NCBI GenBank assembly: GCA_963682055.1
Contig: OY821747.1
Span: forward strand, 24,116,126 to 24,180,125
Length of the DNA: 64,000 nt
Direction: 5' to 3'
Source: Primula veris
Taxonomy: Eukaryota; Streptophyta; Magnoliopsida; Ericales; Primulaceae
Shown here: positions 49,814 through 61,479 of the stretch, in pieces
How the letters are laid out: every line of letters starts with the position of its first letter
Position numbering within the stretch: the first letter of the stretch is position 1
Notes under the pieces: model-generated
The model's database searches: none
What the model saw: the letters and a program-made list of their open reading frames with translations, nothing else
What the model was told of the DNA's origin: nothing
Translations under genes and position numbers: made by a program

Positions 49814-50662
49814 CTAACATCAAGAGTCTTAATGTAATTTGCCTTGTATATGTTGTTTATCTAAATTTACTAAATTGTGTTTACACCAAAGCTATCAGAG
49901 CACGGAAAATATTTCCGTTTCTTTTTTGTTGTATAATCTAATTTCTTCAGTTCTCCTTACAATTTGAAAAACATTTTACTAAAAAAAGATGGGGTTCTAC
50001 ACTTTACCAACCATCTGGAATATTCAAACTGATTAGAAAGTATTTCACTTTCCTTCACGCTAAAAACTAATGAATCTTTTCTTTTTTCTGGTGAGAATAA
50101 CTCATTTCGAGGTACAGTTTCAAGTTACCCTCTAAATACAACAGTTACATGCCAGAAAACCAATAAACTCAAGTTAGAAGTTGTAAACAGAGAAAACAAT
50201 TACCACCCAAGAAACATATGTCATAGTCCTGCACAAATAAGGTATTAGCTTATTTGTCTCCATAATTATTTTATTTGGCATATGATGTCATGAATGTTAT
50301 ACAGAAAATGAGAAAATCTACTTTTTGAGCACCGAGGAATCATTTGCCTCAATAAAAATATACGACCTCAAATTTATGTCTCATTCGGGCAAAATAAAAT
50401 TTACTCCAAATTGGACCAACTAAATTAATGCACAGCGAATTCAAAGCTAACAAAATCTGAGCTTAATCCATAAATTCCATTTCACCCACTTAAGTTTCTT
50501 CTAACAAGTTGCTATTGATACCTAACTTGGTTAGATTTATAACTTTTGGTTTAACAAAATTTATAGAGTTGAAAGATACCCTGGATATGTTAAATAATAA
50601 GTTAGTGTGTAATGCACTTTATCTTTCCTCACCTTATCCTGTAATTGTTTAACTTATGTCTT
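49814..50662. other. Spacer between the AlgH-like gene and the MULE
   Basis: No gene or repeat is recognised on either strand. Confidence 0.5.
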
Positions 50663-50880
50663 GGGTAAATTTTGGATTGCTCCATGAAAACACAAGTATT
50701 TAAGAATTGGTCTATGAAACTGAAACTAATTAAGGATTGGTCCATTTGCTGACATCATTAAAAAATTGCTGACGTCATCAGAACACAATTAAAAAAAACA
50801 TAAACTTTTTCTCTCTCTCCTCTCTCTCTCATCTCTCTCTCCGAAAAAACTGAAACTTTCTCTCTTTAAACCGCCAACAA
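50663..50880 (+). repeat. Left terminal inverted repeat with 30 bp periodic GGATTGGTCC boxes
   Basis: Boxes of the form GGATTG-TCC start at 50,674, 50,704 and 50,734, exactly 30 bp apart. A CT-rich tract (50,812-50,880) follows, whose GA-rich counterpart lies at 62,470-62,615. The leader of the Ulp1 gene appears to start within or just after this region; a GTAAGT donor is at 50,941. Confidence 0.88.
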
Positions 50881-51139
50881 ATCCGGCTATCAAACTGAAA
50901 AATCTCTCTTCGTTGATTTCAGAAAACAACATAGTGAAGGTAAGTTTATTAATCGTTGTTTTTATTAAAACAGTCTGAAAAATATATAAATTAATTTAAT
51001 TAGGGTAAGTTCAGTGACATTTTACATAAATTAGGGTTATTAATTGTGTTTACCCATTTTATATAAATTAGAGTTCATACCCTATTGTTCATACTCTATT
51101 TTTAAATAAAAATTGCGATTCTAATAATATTTGTTGAAA

Positions 51140-51675
51140 ATATTATTCAGACTGTTTATATTCAGTTGTTTTGGGAATAAAAACATAAAACAGCCTGGAA
51201 AAAAGTATTCAGACTGTTTATATTCAGTTGTTTTGGGAATAAAAACATAAAACAGCCTGGAAAAAAGTATTCAGACTGTTTAGTGATTCAGACTGTTTAG
51301 TGATCTATATGTAATTGTTGAAAATATTATTCAGACTGTTTATGTTTAGTGATTCTAATAAAATTCGTATTCAGACTGTTTATATTCAGTTATTTTCGTA
51401 ATAAAATTGGTAAAAATAGTATTCAGACTGTTTATGTTTAGTGATTCTAATAAAATTCGTATTCAGACTGTTTATATTCAGTTATTTTCGTAATAAAATT
51501 GGTAAAAATAGTATTCAGACTGTTTTTATGTTTAGCGATTCTAATAAAATTGGTACTCAGACTCTTTATATTCTAATAGGATTATGTTGGAAAAATACTC
51601 AGACTGTTTACTTTCTCTGTATTTTAATATGTGCATGAGTTTACACAGACTGTTTACATACTTTTTGTTATTGTT
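51140..51675 (+). repeat. TCAGACTGTTT motif cluster in the first intron of the Ulp1 gene
   Basis: About a dozen copies of ATTCAGACTGTTTA, mostly on the plus strand, are spaced 15-90 bp apart. They are embedded in short tandem blocks of about 65 and 115 bp (51,155-51,270 and 51,360-51,520). Confidence 0.95.
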
Positions 51676-52489
51676 TTTAGAAACATATTGCCATCAAACA
51701 TTCGACAATCCCCAAAAACCAACCATCTGACACCACAAACCTCAAAAAAGGCAACATACAGTACAAATCAAACCTGGTTACTGTAATCAAGTTCTTTGTC
51801 GAAACAAATTTCAATCCGGCACAACTTGAATTAGTTAAGCAACACTGTCCGTTCTGGGAATTGATCAATGCTTCAAGAAATGGAGAATTAACCACTAACC
51901 AGGCTAGTAAAAGTGATAAAGAATTGTATCAGATGGCCTTGAGGTACGACCGAAACTCACAGGCCCTTAAGCTAGGTAGATTCACAGTTCCAATAGAGAG
52001 AGACTGTGTGCGTGACATTTATGGAATTTCTGGTAATGCTGAAAATCCAATAGCTCTCACAAGCTTTGCTAAAAACCAAGAAGCCTACCACAGCTTTGTT
52101 GAAAGATGCTTTTCAAATAAACTCAACAAATCCAACCTAACCAAAACAGCTATCGTAAAGGCATTGAACGAAGCATTGGTATTAACAACAAAAGTTGGTA
52201 GAGAGGACGTCGTCCGACTGGTAACATTGTACATGCTAAATGCATTTTTCTTGACGGTGAGCGGCATGACCATAGCATTGGGGTATTTGAAAATAGTTGC
52301 CGGTGACATCAAAGAGATAAAGGAATATGATTGGGCAACTCATATACATGAGATGAGAAGCTTATGGAGTCGCTCAACAACCAAGACCCAAGATCACTGT
52401 CCACGTGTCTACTCACGATACCGGTACAATAAAATTACTTCTCAAGGCCTTTTTTTATTAGTTTAGACTCTTTTTTATAAGTTAGTACT

Positions 52490-53345
52490 CTTTTTATATG
52501 TTCATAATGTTCTTAAGTTGTTTATTATTACATCAGACTCTTTATTTATTTCCATTATAAATCAGACTGTATTATTACTATCATAAATCAGACTGTATTA
52601 AATCTCAGTATGTTTAAAAAATATCAAAAAATCTCAGACTGTTTTTACAAAACTGTAAAAACAGTTTGAATAATACTAAAAACAGTCTGAATAATATATT
52701 ATTAAATCTCATACTGTATTGTTACTATCATTTAAGACAATATACTAAAAAACAGTCTGAATCATTTAAAAAATAGTCTGAATCATTTAAGACAATATAT
52801 TATTGCTCTATCTATCTCAGATTGTTTTTACAAAAACTGTAAAAAGAGTCTGAATAATACTAGAAACAGTCTGAAAATAGATTATTAAAAATCATACTGT
52901 ATTGTTACTATCATTTAAATCTCAGACTGTATTCTTAAATACTGTATTTCCATCTGTACAGTATGTCATCCTTGAAAAGTTCAATATTTCAAACCCGGAC
53001 ATGACAAAAGAATCTCAGACTGTTTTTACAAAACTGTAAAAACAGTCTGAATAATACTAAAAACAGTCTGAAAATATATTATTAAATCTCATACTGTATT
53101 GTTACTATCATTTAAGACAATATACTAAAAAACAGTCTGAATCATTTAAAAACAGTCTGAATCATTTAAAAACAGTCTGAATCATTTAAGACAATATATT
53201 ATTGCTCTATCTATCTCAGACTGTTTTTACAAAAACTATAAAAAGAGTCTGAATAATACTAGAAACAGTCTGAAAATATATTATTAAAAATCAGACTGTA
53301 TTGTTACTATCATTTAAATCTCAGACTGTATTCTTAAAAACTGTA
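52490..53345. repeat. Motif cluster and about 400 bp tandem duplication in the second intron
   Basis: More than 30 motif copies lie here in both orientations. Block 52,600-52,998 is repeated as 53,011-53,410. The duplication includes the end of the intron and the first 50 bp of the next exon, so a truncated exon start with its own acceptor lies at 52,960-53,010. Confidence 0.92.
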
Positions 53346-54540
53346 TTTCCATCTGTACAGTATGCCATCCTTGAAAAGTTCAATATTTCAAAACCGGACA
53401 TGACAAAAGAAGCGTCCGCAAAGGCTTTGTGTGTCAAATGGGACGTCTTTTCATTCTTCAAGTTGTGTTCCTCAAGGTTCACAATTGTAGACCTGTGCAA
53501 TGAAAAGGTATAACACTATTTCTATACAATTGTAGACTGTTTTTATTCTATCTATACAATTGCTTCTAAAAACCTTATCATTCTTTAAATTATCATCATA
53601 GGGATGTAGAAAACAATCAAAAAACCTCGTTATTTATGATGGTAAAAAGAAGCTACCTCCGAAACCAAAGCGATTAACAGATGAGGAGTTGGAGAAAGAG
53701 ATAGACGAAGATGTTGAAGATCCTCAGAATGTTTACTCTAGTTCAACAGAAGAGGAAGGCTTGGAAAACTCTGAAAATGAAGGCTCGGAAAACTCAAAAG
53801 AAGACTATGAGAGCGAAAGTGAGTCAGACAACAAATTTACCATCTTCCTTAGGAAACAATTCGGGACACCAAAAACTCCAAAATTCAATGAAATAATGGG
53901 AACATCTAAGAGCTCTGAATATGACGAGGGAGGTCCCTCTGGAGGTGGTGGCTGTTATAATTACAGTGCCGATGATATGCATGTGAATGAAAGTCCAATT
54001 CACGAAGAGAGGAGAGAAGAAGAGTCCGAAAAAGAAGAGACCAAAGTGGCTGAATTGCAGAAAAACCTAGATGAGGCAATTTTGCAAATTAAAGAGTATA
54101 AAGACCTAACAACCACAATGCAGAAAAGAATCAACGACCTTGGGAAATCTTTGGCTTTAGAAGAAAAATTAAAGTCCAAGTGGGTACCTGAGTGGAAACA
54201 AAAGATTGAACAAATGGTTGAGGAAAAAAAAATGCTCGAGAAGGAAATAAAAGGTAAACGCCATAAAATGCAATTCAAACTCTTCCTCTCTTGTCTAATT
54301 TTTTTTCCATTAGCTTGGTTTCCCTAAGTCAGACTGTTTGTGTTATAGAAAAGGAGGAGATGATCACCAAATATCAAAGAATTGTCTCTGATCTCCAGCA
54401 AGAGGCAGATGTAGAAAAAAAATGAAATGCGAAACAAATAAGCCGAGATGAAGCAAAGAATGGAAAAATTGGAGAATGAAAAGAAGCAGCTTGAGGAAGA
54501 CCTACAAGGTAAAGGTAAAGTACCTCTATTGTAATCTATT

Positions 54541-55205
54541 ACTATCATAAATCAGACTGTATTAAATCTCAGTCTGTTTAAAAATTAAAAAATATCAATA
54601 GAATCTCAGACTGTTTTTACAAAAACTGTAAAAAGAGTCTGAATAATACAAAATTTATTTGAATATTAATGCACCTATTTTGCATTCATATTGTATTACT
54701 AAAAACAGTCTGAAATTTTTTTTATTAAAATCTCAGACTGTATTGTTACTATCATTCGTAATGTATTAGTAAAAACAGTCTGAATCCCATTCTTTTGCTT
54801 AGTAAATTTCTTTCAATGAAATATATCAACTAGAAACCTCATACTGTATTATTACTATCATAAATCAGACTGTATTATTTCAATGAATTATTCAGACTGT
54901 TTTTGAATTATTACAGTACAAAACTGAAAAAGAGTCTGAATAATACAAAAATTATTTGAATATTAATGCAACTATTTTGCATTCATATTGTATTACTAAA
55001 AACAGTCTGAAAATATATTATTAAAATCTCAGACTGTATTGTTACTATCATTCGTAATGTATTATTAAAAACAGTCTGAATCCCTTTCTTTTGCTTAGTA
55101 AATTTCTTTCAATGAAATATATCAAATAGAAACCTCAGACTGTATTATTACTATCATAAATCAGACTGTATTATTTCAATGAATTATTCAGACTGTTTTT
55201 CCTCT
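54541..55205. repeat. Motif cluster in the fourth intron, duplicated
   Basis: About 20 motif copies are present. Blocks 54,640-54,890 and 54,935-55,190 repeat in the same order (TATTTGAATATTAATGCA..., CATTCGTAATGTATTA..., TTCTTTCAATGAAATATATC...). Confidence 0.92.
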
Positions 55206-55851
55206 TATTGTTGCAGGGGAACATGAGCTAATAGAAGGGCTATACAATGATGCACAGGTGTATGCGGCACACGACTACTCACAAAAGTGTCGAATTGATG
55301 AAGTTATAACTGATGCTCTCCTAAATGCGGATATACAGACTCCACAGCTAGATTTAATCCGCAAAGAAATTCTGGAAAGACTCGGTTATGAGTATGATGG
55401 TTCGGGATCCAATATTCTCCGAATCAGAGCAAGAACAGATAGGAGACCACCAGTGAAGTACACACCAAGTAAAATAGACTCTCCAACAAAAACCCAAGCA
55501 AATGAGAACCAGCTACGGAAACGTAAGCAAGCTGATCAAGATGACAAGTCTGAAATGGTCGCAGACGTAGGCGCTTCTGATCCGTTGTTGGAAAAAACCA
55601 AATAAAAAACCAAAGGGTGGACGAACAGCAAAAAAGAGAGCATCAAAAAAGAAATCTCCTGAACTGGACGACCAGGATGGCCAAGGCAATTTCCCAGTAA
55701 TCGACTTCAGTAGTCTAGTAGACCATGTACCCGACAAAACAGAGAGAGCACACGATATCATCACAAATAAAAATGAGAATGATATCACAACAAAGCTCCC
55801 TGACAACATCTTCAGCAAAATTCAAGAAATTCACAACGCAAATGGACCATT

Positions 55852-56452
55852 GTAAGTCAGACTCTTTTTATTTTTGTGTTTATGATACAATTAGGTCTCA
55901 CACTCTTTACATTTACCTCAGACTATTTAAAACAGTATGAATTGTTTTAATGAAGACTGTTTTGTATTTATGATACTTTTATATAGCTTGGACTCTTTTT
56001 AAATTTAGTTCAGACTGTTTTTATAGACTGTTCAGACTGTTTTTAGTTCTTTTTTATATAGCTCACTCTTTTTAAAAAATGATCAATTGTGTTTTTGTCA
56101 GACTGTTTAGTTCAGACTGTTTTTTGTTAGAAAGTTTAGTTCAGACTGTTTAGTTCAGAATGATAAATTTAGTTCAGACTGTTTTTTTATACAAGCCCCA
56201 TACTGTTTTTTAATAGCTCAGACTCTTTTTTATATAGCTCAGACTCTTTAAAAAAAATGATCTATTGTGTCCCTTTTATATACAACTTTTAATGTTTTTT
56301 TTTAACTCAGACTGTTTTGTTGTCATACTGTTTTTTTCAATCTCATACTGTTTTTTCAATCTCAGACTGTTTTATCTCAGACTGTTTTGTTGTCAGACTG
56401 TTTTTTTCAATCTCAGACTGTTTTGTGCTTACTATAAAATTTTAATTTACAG
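55852..56452 (+). repeat. Motif cluster in the fifth intron
   Basis: More than 20 copies of CAGACTGTTTTT or CAGACTCTTTTT lie here, nearly all in plus orientation. The spacing tightens to 15-25 bp at 56,300-56,425. Confidence 0.95.
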
Positions 56453-57534
56453 TGCCGCCTTGTTCTCAAAACTCGGTTCAACCAATAAGGATTACTTCAT
56501 CACTCTCAACGACATCTACAACTTAATTAATGGCCAGTTGCTATGCTGTAATGTAAGTATACAAGGATCATACAATTTAATTGCTTGCTTACAAGCTCTT
56601 GTACTCAGACTCTTTGTAAAACTTGTCCTTATCGCAGATCATAAATGGGTATACCCACATATTGAAGCAAGAGTACCAGGCAAAGTCTACAAAAACATTC
56701 AAGATATTGACCTCCGTATTATGGGTAAAAACACAAACTCTTTTTATGTTGTCAATGCATCACTTTGTTTCTTTACAAAAAGAGTCTGAGATTTTATCTT
56801 AAACCTTTTCGTTGTTGTTTGGTTTGTAGTTTTTTTTAAAAGACAGAAAAAGATACGAGGATGAGCTCGATGCGAAAATCGCCGATAAGCTGAGGAAGCA
56901 TGTTCAGAACGGATACAAGTTATTGTTCTTCCCTATTAACTCGAATAGGAACCGACCCATTGACGTAGAGGCAGACCACTGGACTCTATTGGTTCTGAAC
57001 GTCGAATCGAAGAAGTGGGGTTTTTATAATAGCAACATACCTCCTTGCAATATCAACTTACCAGACCCTTACCTTGATGACGCCAAACTAGTGGTAATTC
57101 AGACTCTTTTTAAAATACAACAGTCTGAATTTGCAAAAACTACCCTCTTCATCTTTTAAATGTATATATTTTTTGTTATGTTACAGATGGCCTTTGTACA
57201 AGAAAAATTGAAAATGATAGCTGATGTGCCCTCCTTCTCACTTGATTCACAAGATGGGTACACGTTAGACGTTGTAACAGACTGTCCCTATCAAGGAGCC
57301 ACGTAAGAAAAATATGTGCCTACTGATATTCAGACTGTTTTTACTATTCATCTAAATCAAAATTAATTTTACATGTTTTATTTTTTTACAGATCAGACTG
57401 TGCATTGTATGTGTGCTACAACATGGAGACAATCATCAATGGTGAACCTGTCACAAGAGAGACGACTTCCGACAAGATACTAGAGTTCAAGGCCAAGATA
57501 ATAACGAGAATCGTCAATCGATACATTCAGTCTG

Positions 57535-58780
57535 AATTAACAAAAACAGTTTGATTAATGTAAAAATTAGTTGTAAACAGTCTGAATGTAAAAATAGTTC
57601 CATTATTTGTAAACAGTCTGAATAGAAAAGAGTTCTATTATTTTGTTCGAATATGATTTCGTTTCTTTTCCTTTTTCTTTCGCCAATATATTTTTCAATG
57701 AATCTTAAGACTGTATTATTACTATCAATCATAAATGTATTATTAAAAACATATAAAAACGTATTTATACTGTATTACAAAAAACAGTCTGAAAAATATT
57801 ATTAAATCTCAGACTGTATTATTACTATCATTTATACTGTATTATTATAAACAGTCTGAATCTCAGACTGTTTCAGTACTCACACAATTCAGACTGTTTT
57901 AAAGATATCTATTGACTAAAAAAAAAAGAGTCTGAATAATATGATTGATGTAACTAGTTTGCTTCACTTTATTTCTTCCGTTAATATATTTCAATGAAAT
58001 ATAAACAGTCTGAAAATATATTATTAAATCTCAGACTGTATTATTACTATCAATTATACTGTATTATTATAAACAGTCTGAATCATTTACGACAATATAC
58101 TAAAAAAACATCATATGACATGTATCATTAGAAACTCAGACTGTTTTTATGTTCATTAGAGTATCATACTGTTTTCAGAAAGAATCTCAGACTGTTTCAT
58201 TACTCACAATTCAGACTGTTTTAAAGAAGTCTATTGACTAATAAAAAAGAGTCTGAATAATATGATGATTAATGTAACTAGTTTTCTTCGTTTTCTTTAT
58301 TATAATATATTTTCAATGAAATATATCAATAGAATCTCAGACTGTATTATTACAATCGTAAAAATAAGACTGTATTATTAAAAACAGTCTGAAAACATAT
58401 AAACAGTCTGTATTACAATCATAATCTCAGACTATTTTTAATACAAAACTGTAAAAAGAGTCTGAATATTATTACAAAAAAAATCGACAATACATTACTA
58501 AATCAAACGAATCCATCAGAAAAAATACCTGTGCACAAAAAACATAACAGCAATTGATCTCTAAAACAGTCTGAAAACAGTCTGAATAAGAATAATAATA
58601 AAACAAACGCAATTGATCTGTAAAAAGAACTCTAAATAACTGATTTGTAAAACAGTATGAATACAAGAACCTCATATTGTATTATTAATATCATAAAATC
58701 AGACTGTATTATTAAAAACAGTCTGAAAAAGGTCAACATCATATAAAACTAAAAAAAGTCTAATATACAACTAAAACATC
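57535..58780. repeat. Motif cluster between the two convergent genes
   Basis: About 35 copies in both orientations fill the 1.2 kb between the stop codons. It would contain both 3' UTRs. The block 57,690-58,060 is partly repeated at 58,010-58,330. Block 58,484-58,560 copies the start of the transposase gene. Confidence 0.93.
58484..58675 (-). repeat. Extra copy of the transposase 5' end
   Basis: 58,484-58,560 is identical by eye to 61,374-61,447, including the ATG and the first dozen codons. 58,605-58,675 resembles 61,437-61,495. A short leader/start fragment has thus been copied into the intergenic zone. Confidence 0.9.
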
Positions 58781-58789
58781 TATTCACGA

Positions 58790-61402
58790 TCACCCTTCAG
58801 AAGAAAGCTTCTCTTTGCACGTCCGTTGATTATGATTTGCATATTTCTTGCACCTCCCGCATTGATTAGCTTTCTTCTTTTTCGCGACTGGATTTGCCTC
58901 ACCACCTGATGGAATACGCTTCTTTTGAGGCCTTCCCGGAGGCCTTGATGTTTCTGGAGGTTTAATGTTTGACTCATTAATCAATTCAGAATCTCGCCAA
59001 ATAGAACTAGGGACTGGGTTGATTGGCGTATTGTACGAACTTCGATAAATGTCCACAAAGAACCATTTTTCAACAAAATCTTCCATAGGCAGTTTCTCCC
59101 TAGAAATACACAAAACTGCATGTTGGCACGGGAATCCAGTCCTCTTCCATTCATGACATGAGCATTGTCGATGTCCCAGGTCCACGTATTCGGATGGAGC
59201 TGACAGCACTTCATATTTCCAAAACCCTGACCTCACAACCAAAAACGACAGACCGTTGTGAATGAATGTGTCCCACTTTTCTTGGTAGAAAGGACACAGA
59301 ACACCTTTCCATGTTGCTGCAAAAAAAAAAAAACATAACCAAAAATCTCTTAAAAACGTATACCTAGTAAAAACAGTCTGATATGATGACAAACAAACAC
59401 GAATTCAAATAACAGTATGAGTTGCCACAAACCTGCTTTGATTCTTCTTTCATCGAACCATTTCATCAATTTCAATCTTAGCTTATCAACCAGTTCAGTG
59501 ATAGGTAATTCTCTAATATCATTGATCCAATTATTGAATGATTCCACAGCATTGGAAGTTGTCTCACCATATCGCGACTTTACACAATATGCTTCGGCCC
59601 ATTTCATAGGATTGCAATTCTCCATAAATTTATCTATTTTACGACCCCCCATATTGCGCAACAACTTCATATTCTGTTCAAACAAAGGAATTGTAGCAGA
59701 AGTTGCACAAGTTTGCAACAAATTAATAATTTCAGTCCTTTTTGTTCCATCACCCCCACTAAACTTCAATTTCAAATTATCCTTCAAATGGCGTAGACAG
59801 TAATAATGGTCTGCGTTGGGAAAAATCCGAGACATACCATCCAACAACCCAATATGTCTGTCCGAGAAAAATGTCAAAGGACGGTCATCACCTATAGTTA
59901 ACTTCAGTTGTTCTAGAAACCAACCCCAATTATCAATATTCTCACTGCTAACAATAGCAAAAGCAAGTGGATACAACCCTGTAACATTAAGAAAATCATA
60001 AACAGTCTGAAAATCTTAAACAGTCTGAAAATCAAAAACAGTCTGAAAATCATAAACAGTCTGAAAATCAAAAACAGTTTGATAACAAAAACAGTCTGAT
60101 AACAAAAACAGTCGGATAACAAAAACAGTCTGATAACAAAAACAGTCTGATAACAAAAACAGTCTGATAACAAAAACATTTTTATAAAACAGTCTGATAT
60201 AACAAAAGTTGTATATAAAACAGTCTGAACTAAATTTAAAAACAGTCTGGGTTATATAAACCATTAATGTAACAAAAAAAAAACAAAAAAAAAGCTTGAA
60301 AAAGGAAAAACAAACCTTTATTGCCATTCTTGCCGACTTCGGACAATAAAACACCCTTATATTTTCCTTTTAAAAATGTTCCGTCAATGAAAAGCATGGG
60401 GCGAACATCCTTAAACCCTTTTATGCAGCCATGAAGAGAGAAAAATACCCTTTTGAATTGATTTGAACCATTCCCATCCTTATCAACTTCCAGGACACTG
60501 CGACTCCCAAGATTTGTCGATTCTAAACCCATAAAATACCTCTCTAATTGGTTGTATGATTCATCGATATCCCCACTGTGCATTCCGCTGGCCATTTGGA
60601 CAGCATTCCAAGCTTTATAATAGCTTATCTCCAACCCATACCCAATCCTTAAATGCGATATTATAGCACAAGGGGCTAAATTTGGATTTTCCCTCACATA
60701 TTCATCCATTATTTTCGATATGAGCTTGCTATTTACATGCTTGTTCAGAGCACCTGGGGCTAACTTTTTGCATGTATGTTGTGACTCAAACTTTCTAATC
60801 TTAAATTGTTGGTCTGAGGTCCACACACCAGCATATATGTACCAGCTACAGCCAATACTATCCCTCTCTTCACAATAAGCGACCACCCTAACCGAGTTAT
60901 TCCTTCCAAACCAGGGGACATGACCTTCATATATACAAAATTTCCGTAATGACTCTCTAAAGTGATCAGCACAACTAAAAAACTGCCCAACCCCAGTTAT
61001 CAAGTTTGCCCACTCACTCGTTTTATAAACCTTCCTAACAGCTAAACTAGAACCTGCATCACACCAATCATCATCATCCGAAAATTCAGAACAATCAGCA
61101 CTTATTTCCTTCGAAGTACCAACAGTGCAAGTGGATACAGTCCCAACAAAAACTAGAATCTCTACTATCTTTTTTCCCAACACGTTAAACAGAGCGACCA
61201 TATCTTTCAACTCATCATCCGATCTCAATAAACATCGCTCATCTCTAATTGCTAAGTAGGTTAGAGACACTGAATCCAAATTCAAGCTAAACCTATTACT
61301 TATTGTATGTAATAACTCCGCATAGGTCATACGCTTATTCAGAGCAACAGGGACACATTGATCATTATATCGACAATACATTACTAAATCAAACGAATCC
61401 AT
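58790..61402 (-). CDS. MURA-type (MuDR) transposase, apparently intact
   Basis: Three exons (60316-61402, 59433-59978, 58790-59316, minus strand) give 719 aa with matching phases and GT..AG junctions. The start is MDSFDLVMYCRYNDQ, a PB1-like N-terminus. A MuDR DNA-binding region follows (SEWANLITGVGQFFSCADHF ... CSWYIYAGVW ... FESQHTC). The catalytic triad candidates are D339 (LFIDGTFLKGKY), D402 (FFSDRHIGLLDGM) and E508 (TTSNAVESFNNW), with HYYCLRHLKDNLK between them. The C-terminus has a SWIM zinc finger (CSCHEWKRTGFPCQHAV, from about residue 596), an AT-hook-like RPPGRPQKKR, and a zinc knuckle CGRCKKYANHNQRTC. Length is normal for MURA. An upstream in-frame ATG at 61,516 exists, but it lies in motif-rich leader sequence, so 61,402 is preferred. 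No stop or shift is visible. Confidence 0.93.
59979..60255 (-). repeat. Near-tandem 17-19 bp motif array in transposase intron 1
   Basis: Fourteen or so units of AAACAGTCTGAAAATCAAA or AACAGTCTGATAACAAA run almost head to tail, all in the same orientation. This is the densest packing of the motif in the element. Confidence 0.96.
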
Positions 61403-61479
61403 CAGAAAAAATACCTGTGCACAAAAAACATAACAGCAATTGATCTGTAAAAAGAACTCTAAATAACTGATTTGTAAAA

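Larger units (their letters stand above)
51681..57554 (+). pseudogene. MULE-borne DUF1985/PMD-like plus C48 (Ulp1) peptidase gene, frame lesions
   Basis: The exons I see are 51681-52423, 53361-53507, 53602-54253, 54349-54508, 55217-55851, 56453-56552, 56638-56724, 56830-57093, 57187-57302 and 57392-57554. Exon 1 is DUF1985/PMD-like (LKLGRFTVPIERDCVRDIYG ... DVVRLVTLYMLNAFFLTVSG ... KEYDWATHIHEM). Exon 3 is acidic and then coiled coil. The last exons carry the Ulp1 core: ADHWTLLVLN (His), KKWGFYNS (Asn where Asp is usual), CPYQGAT (Gln) and SDCALYVCYNME (Cys). Lesions are a frame change near 52,340-52,363, an extra base in the A run at 54,414-54,421 plus TAA at 54,439-54,441, and a +1 shift near 55,595. 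Exons from the 55.6 kb shift to the TGA at 57,552 are in phase. No start ATG was found in exon 1, so the true start is upstream or lost. Family activity is SUMO-type cleavage; activity here is doubtful. Confidence 0.85.

Noticed and set aside
50659..50667. TCTTGGGTA and TTTTAGGTA (62,764-62,772) as a 9 bp target duplication of the MULE
   Set aside because: They match at 7 of 9, but using them would trim the left TIR tip, which aligns gap-free with the right tip from 50,663.
56265..56789. 174-codon plus-strand frame
   Set aside because: Only parts of it (56,453-56,552) are in the exon frame. The rest is translated motif-rich intron (repeated FNLRLF-type words).
59417..59803. 128-codon plus-strand frame
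   Set aside because: Antisense shadow of transposase exon 2.
59979..60255. Regular short repeats that could suggest a CRISPR array
   Set aside because: This is a plant nuclear transposon intron. Units are 17-19 bp without unique 30 bp spacers, and the same word is scattered across 11 kb in both orientations.
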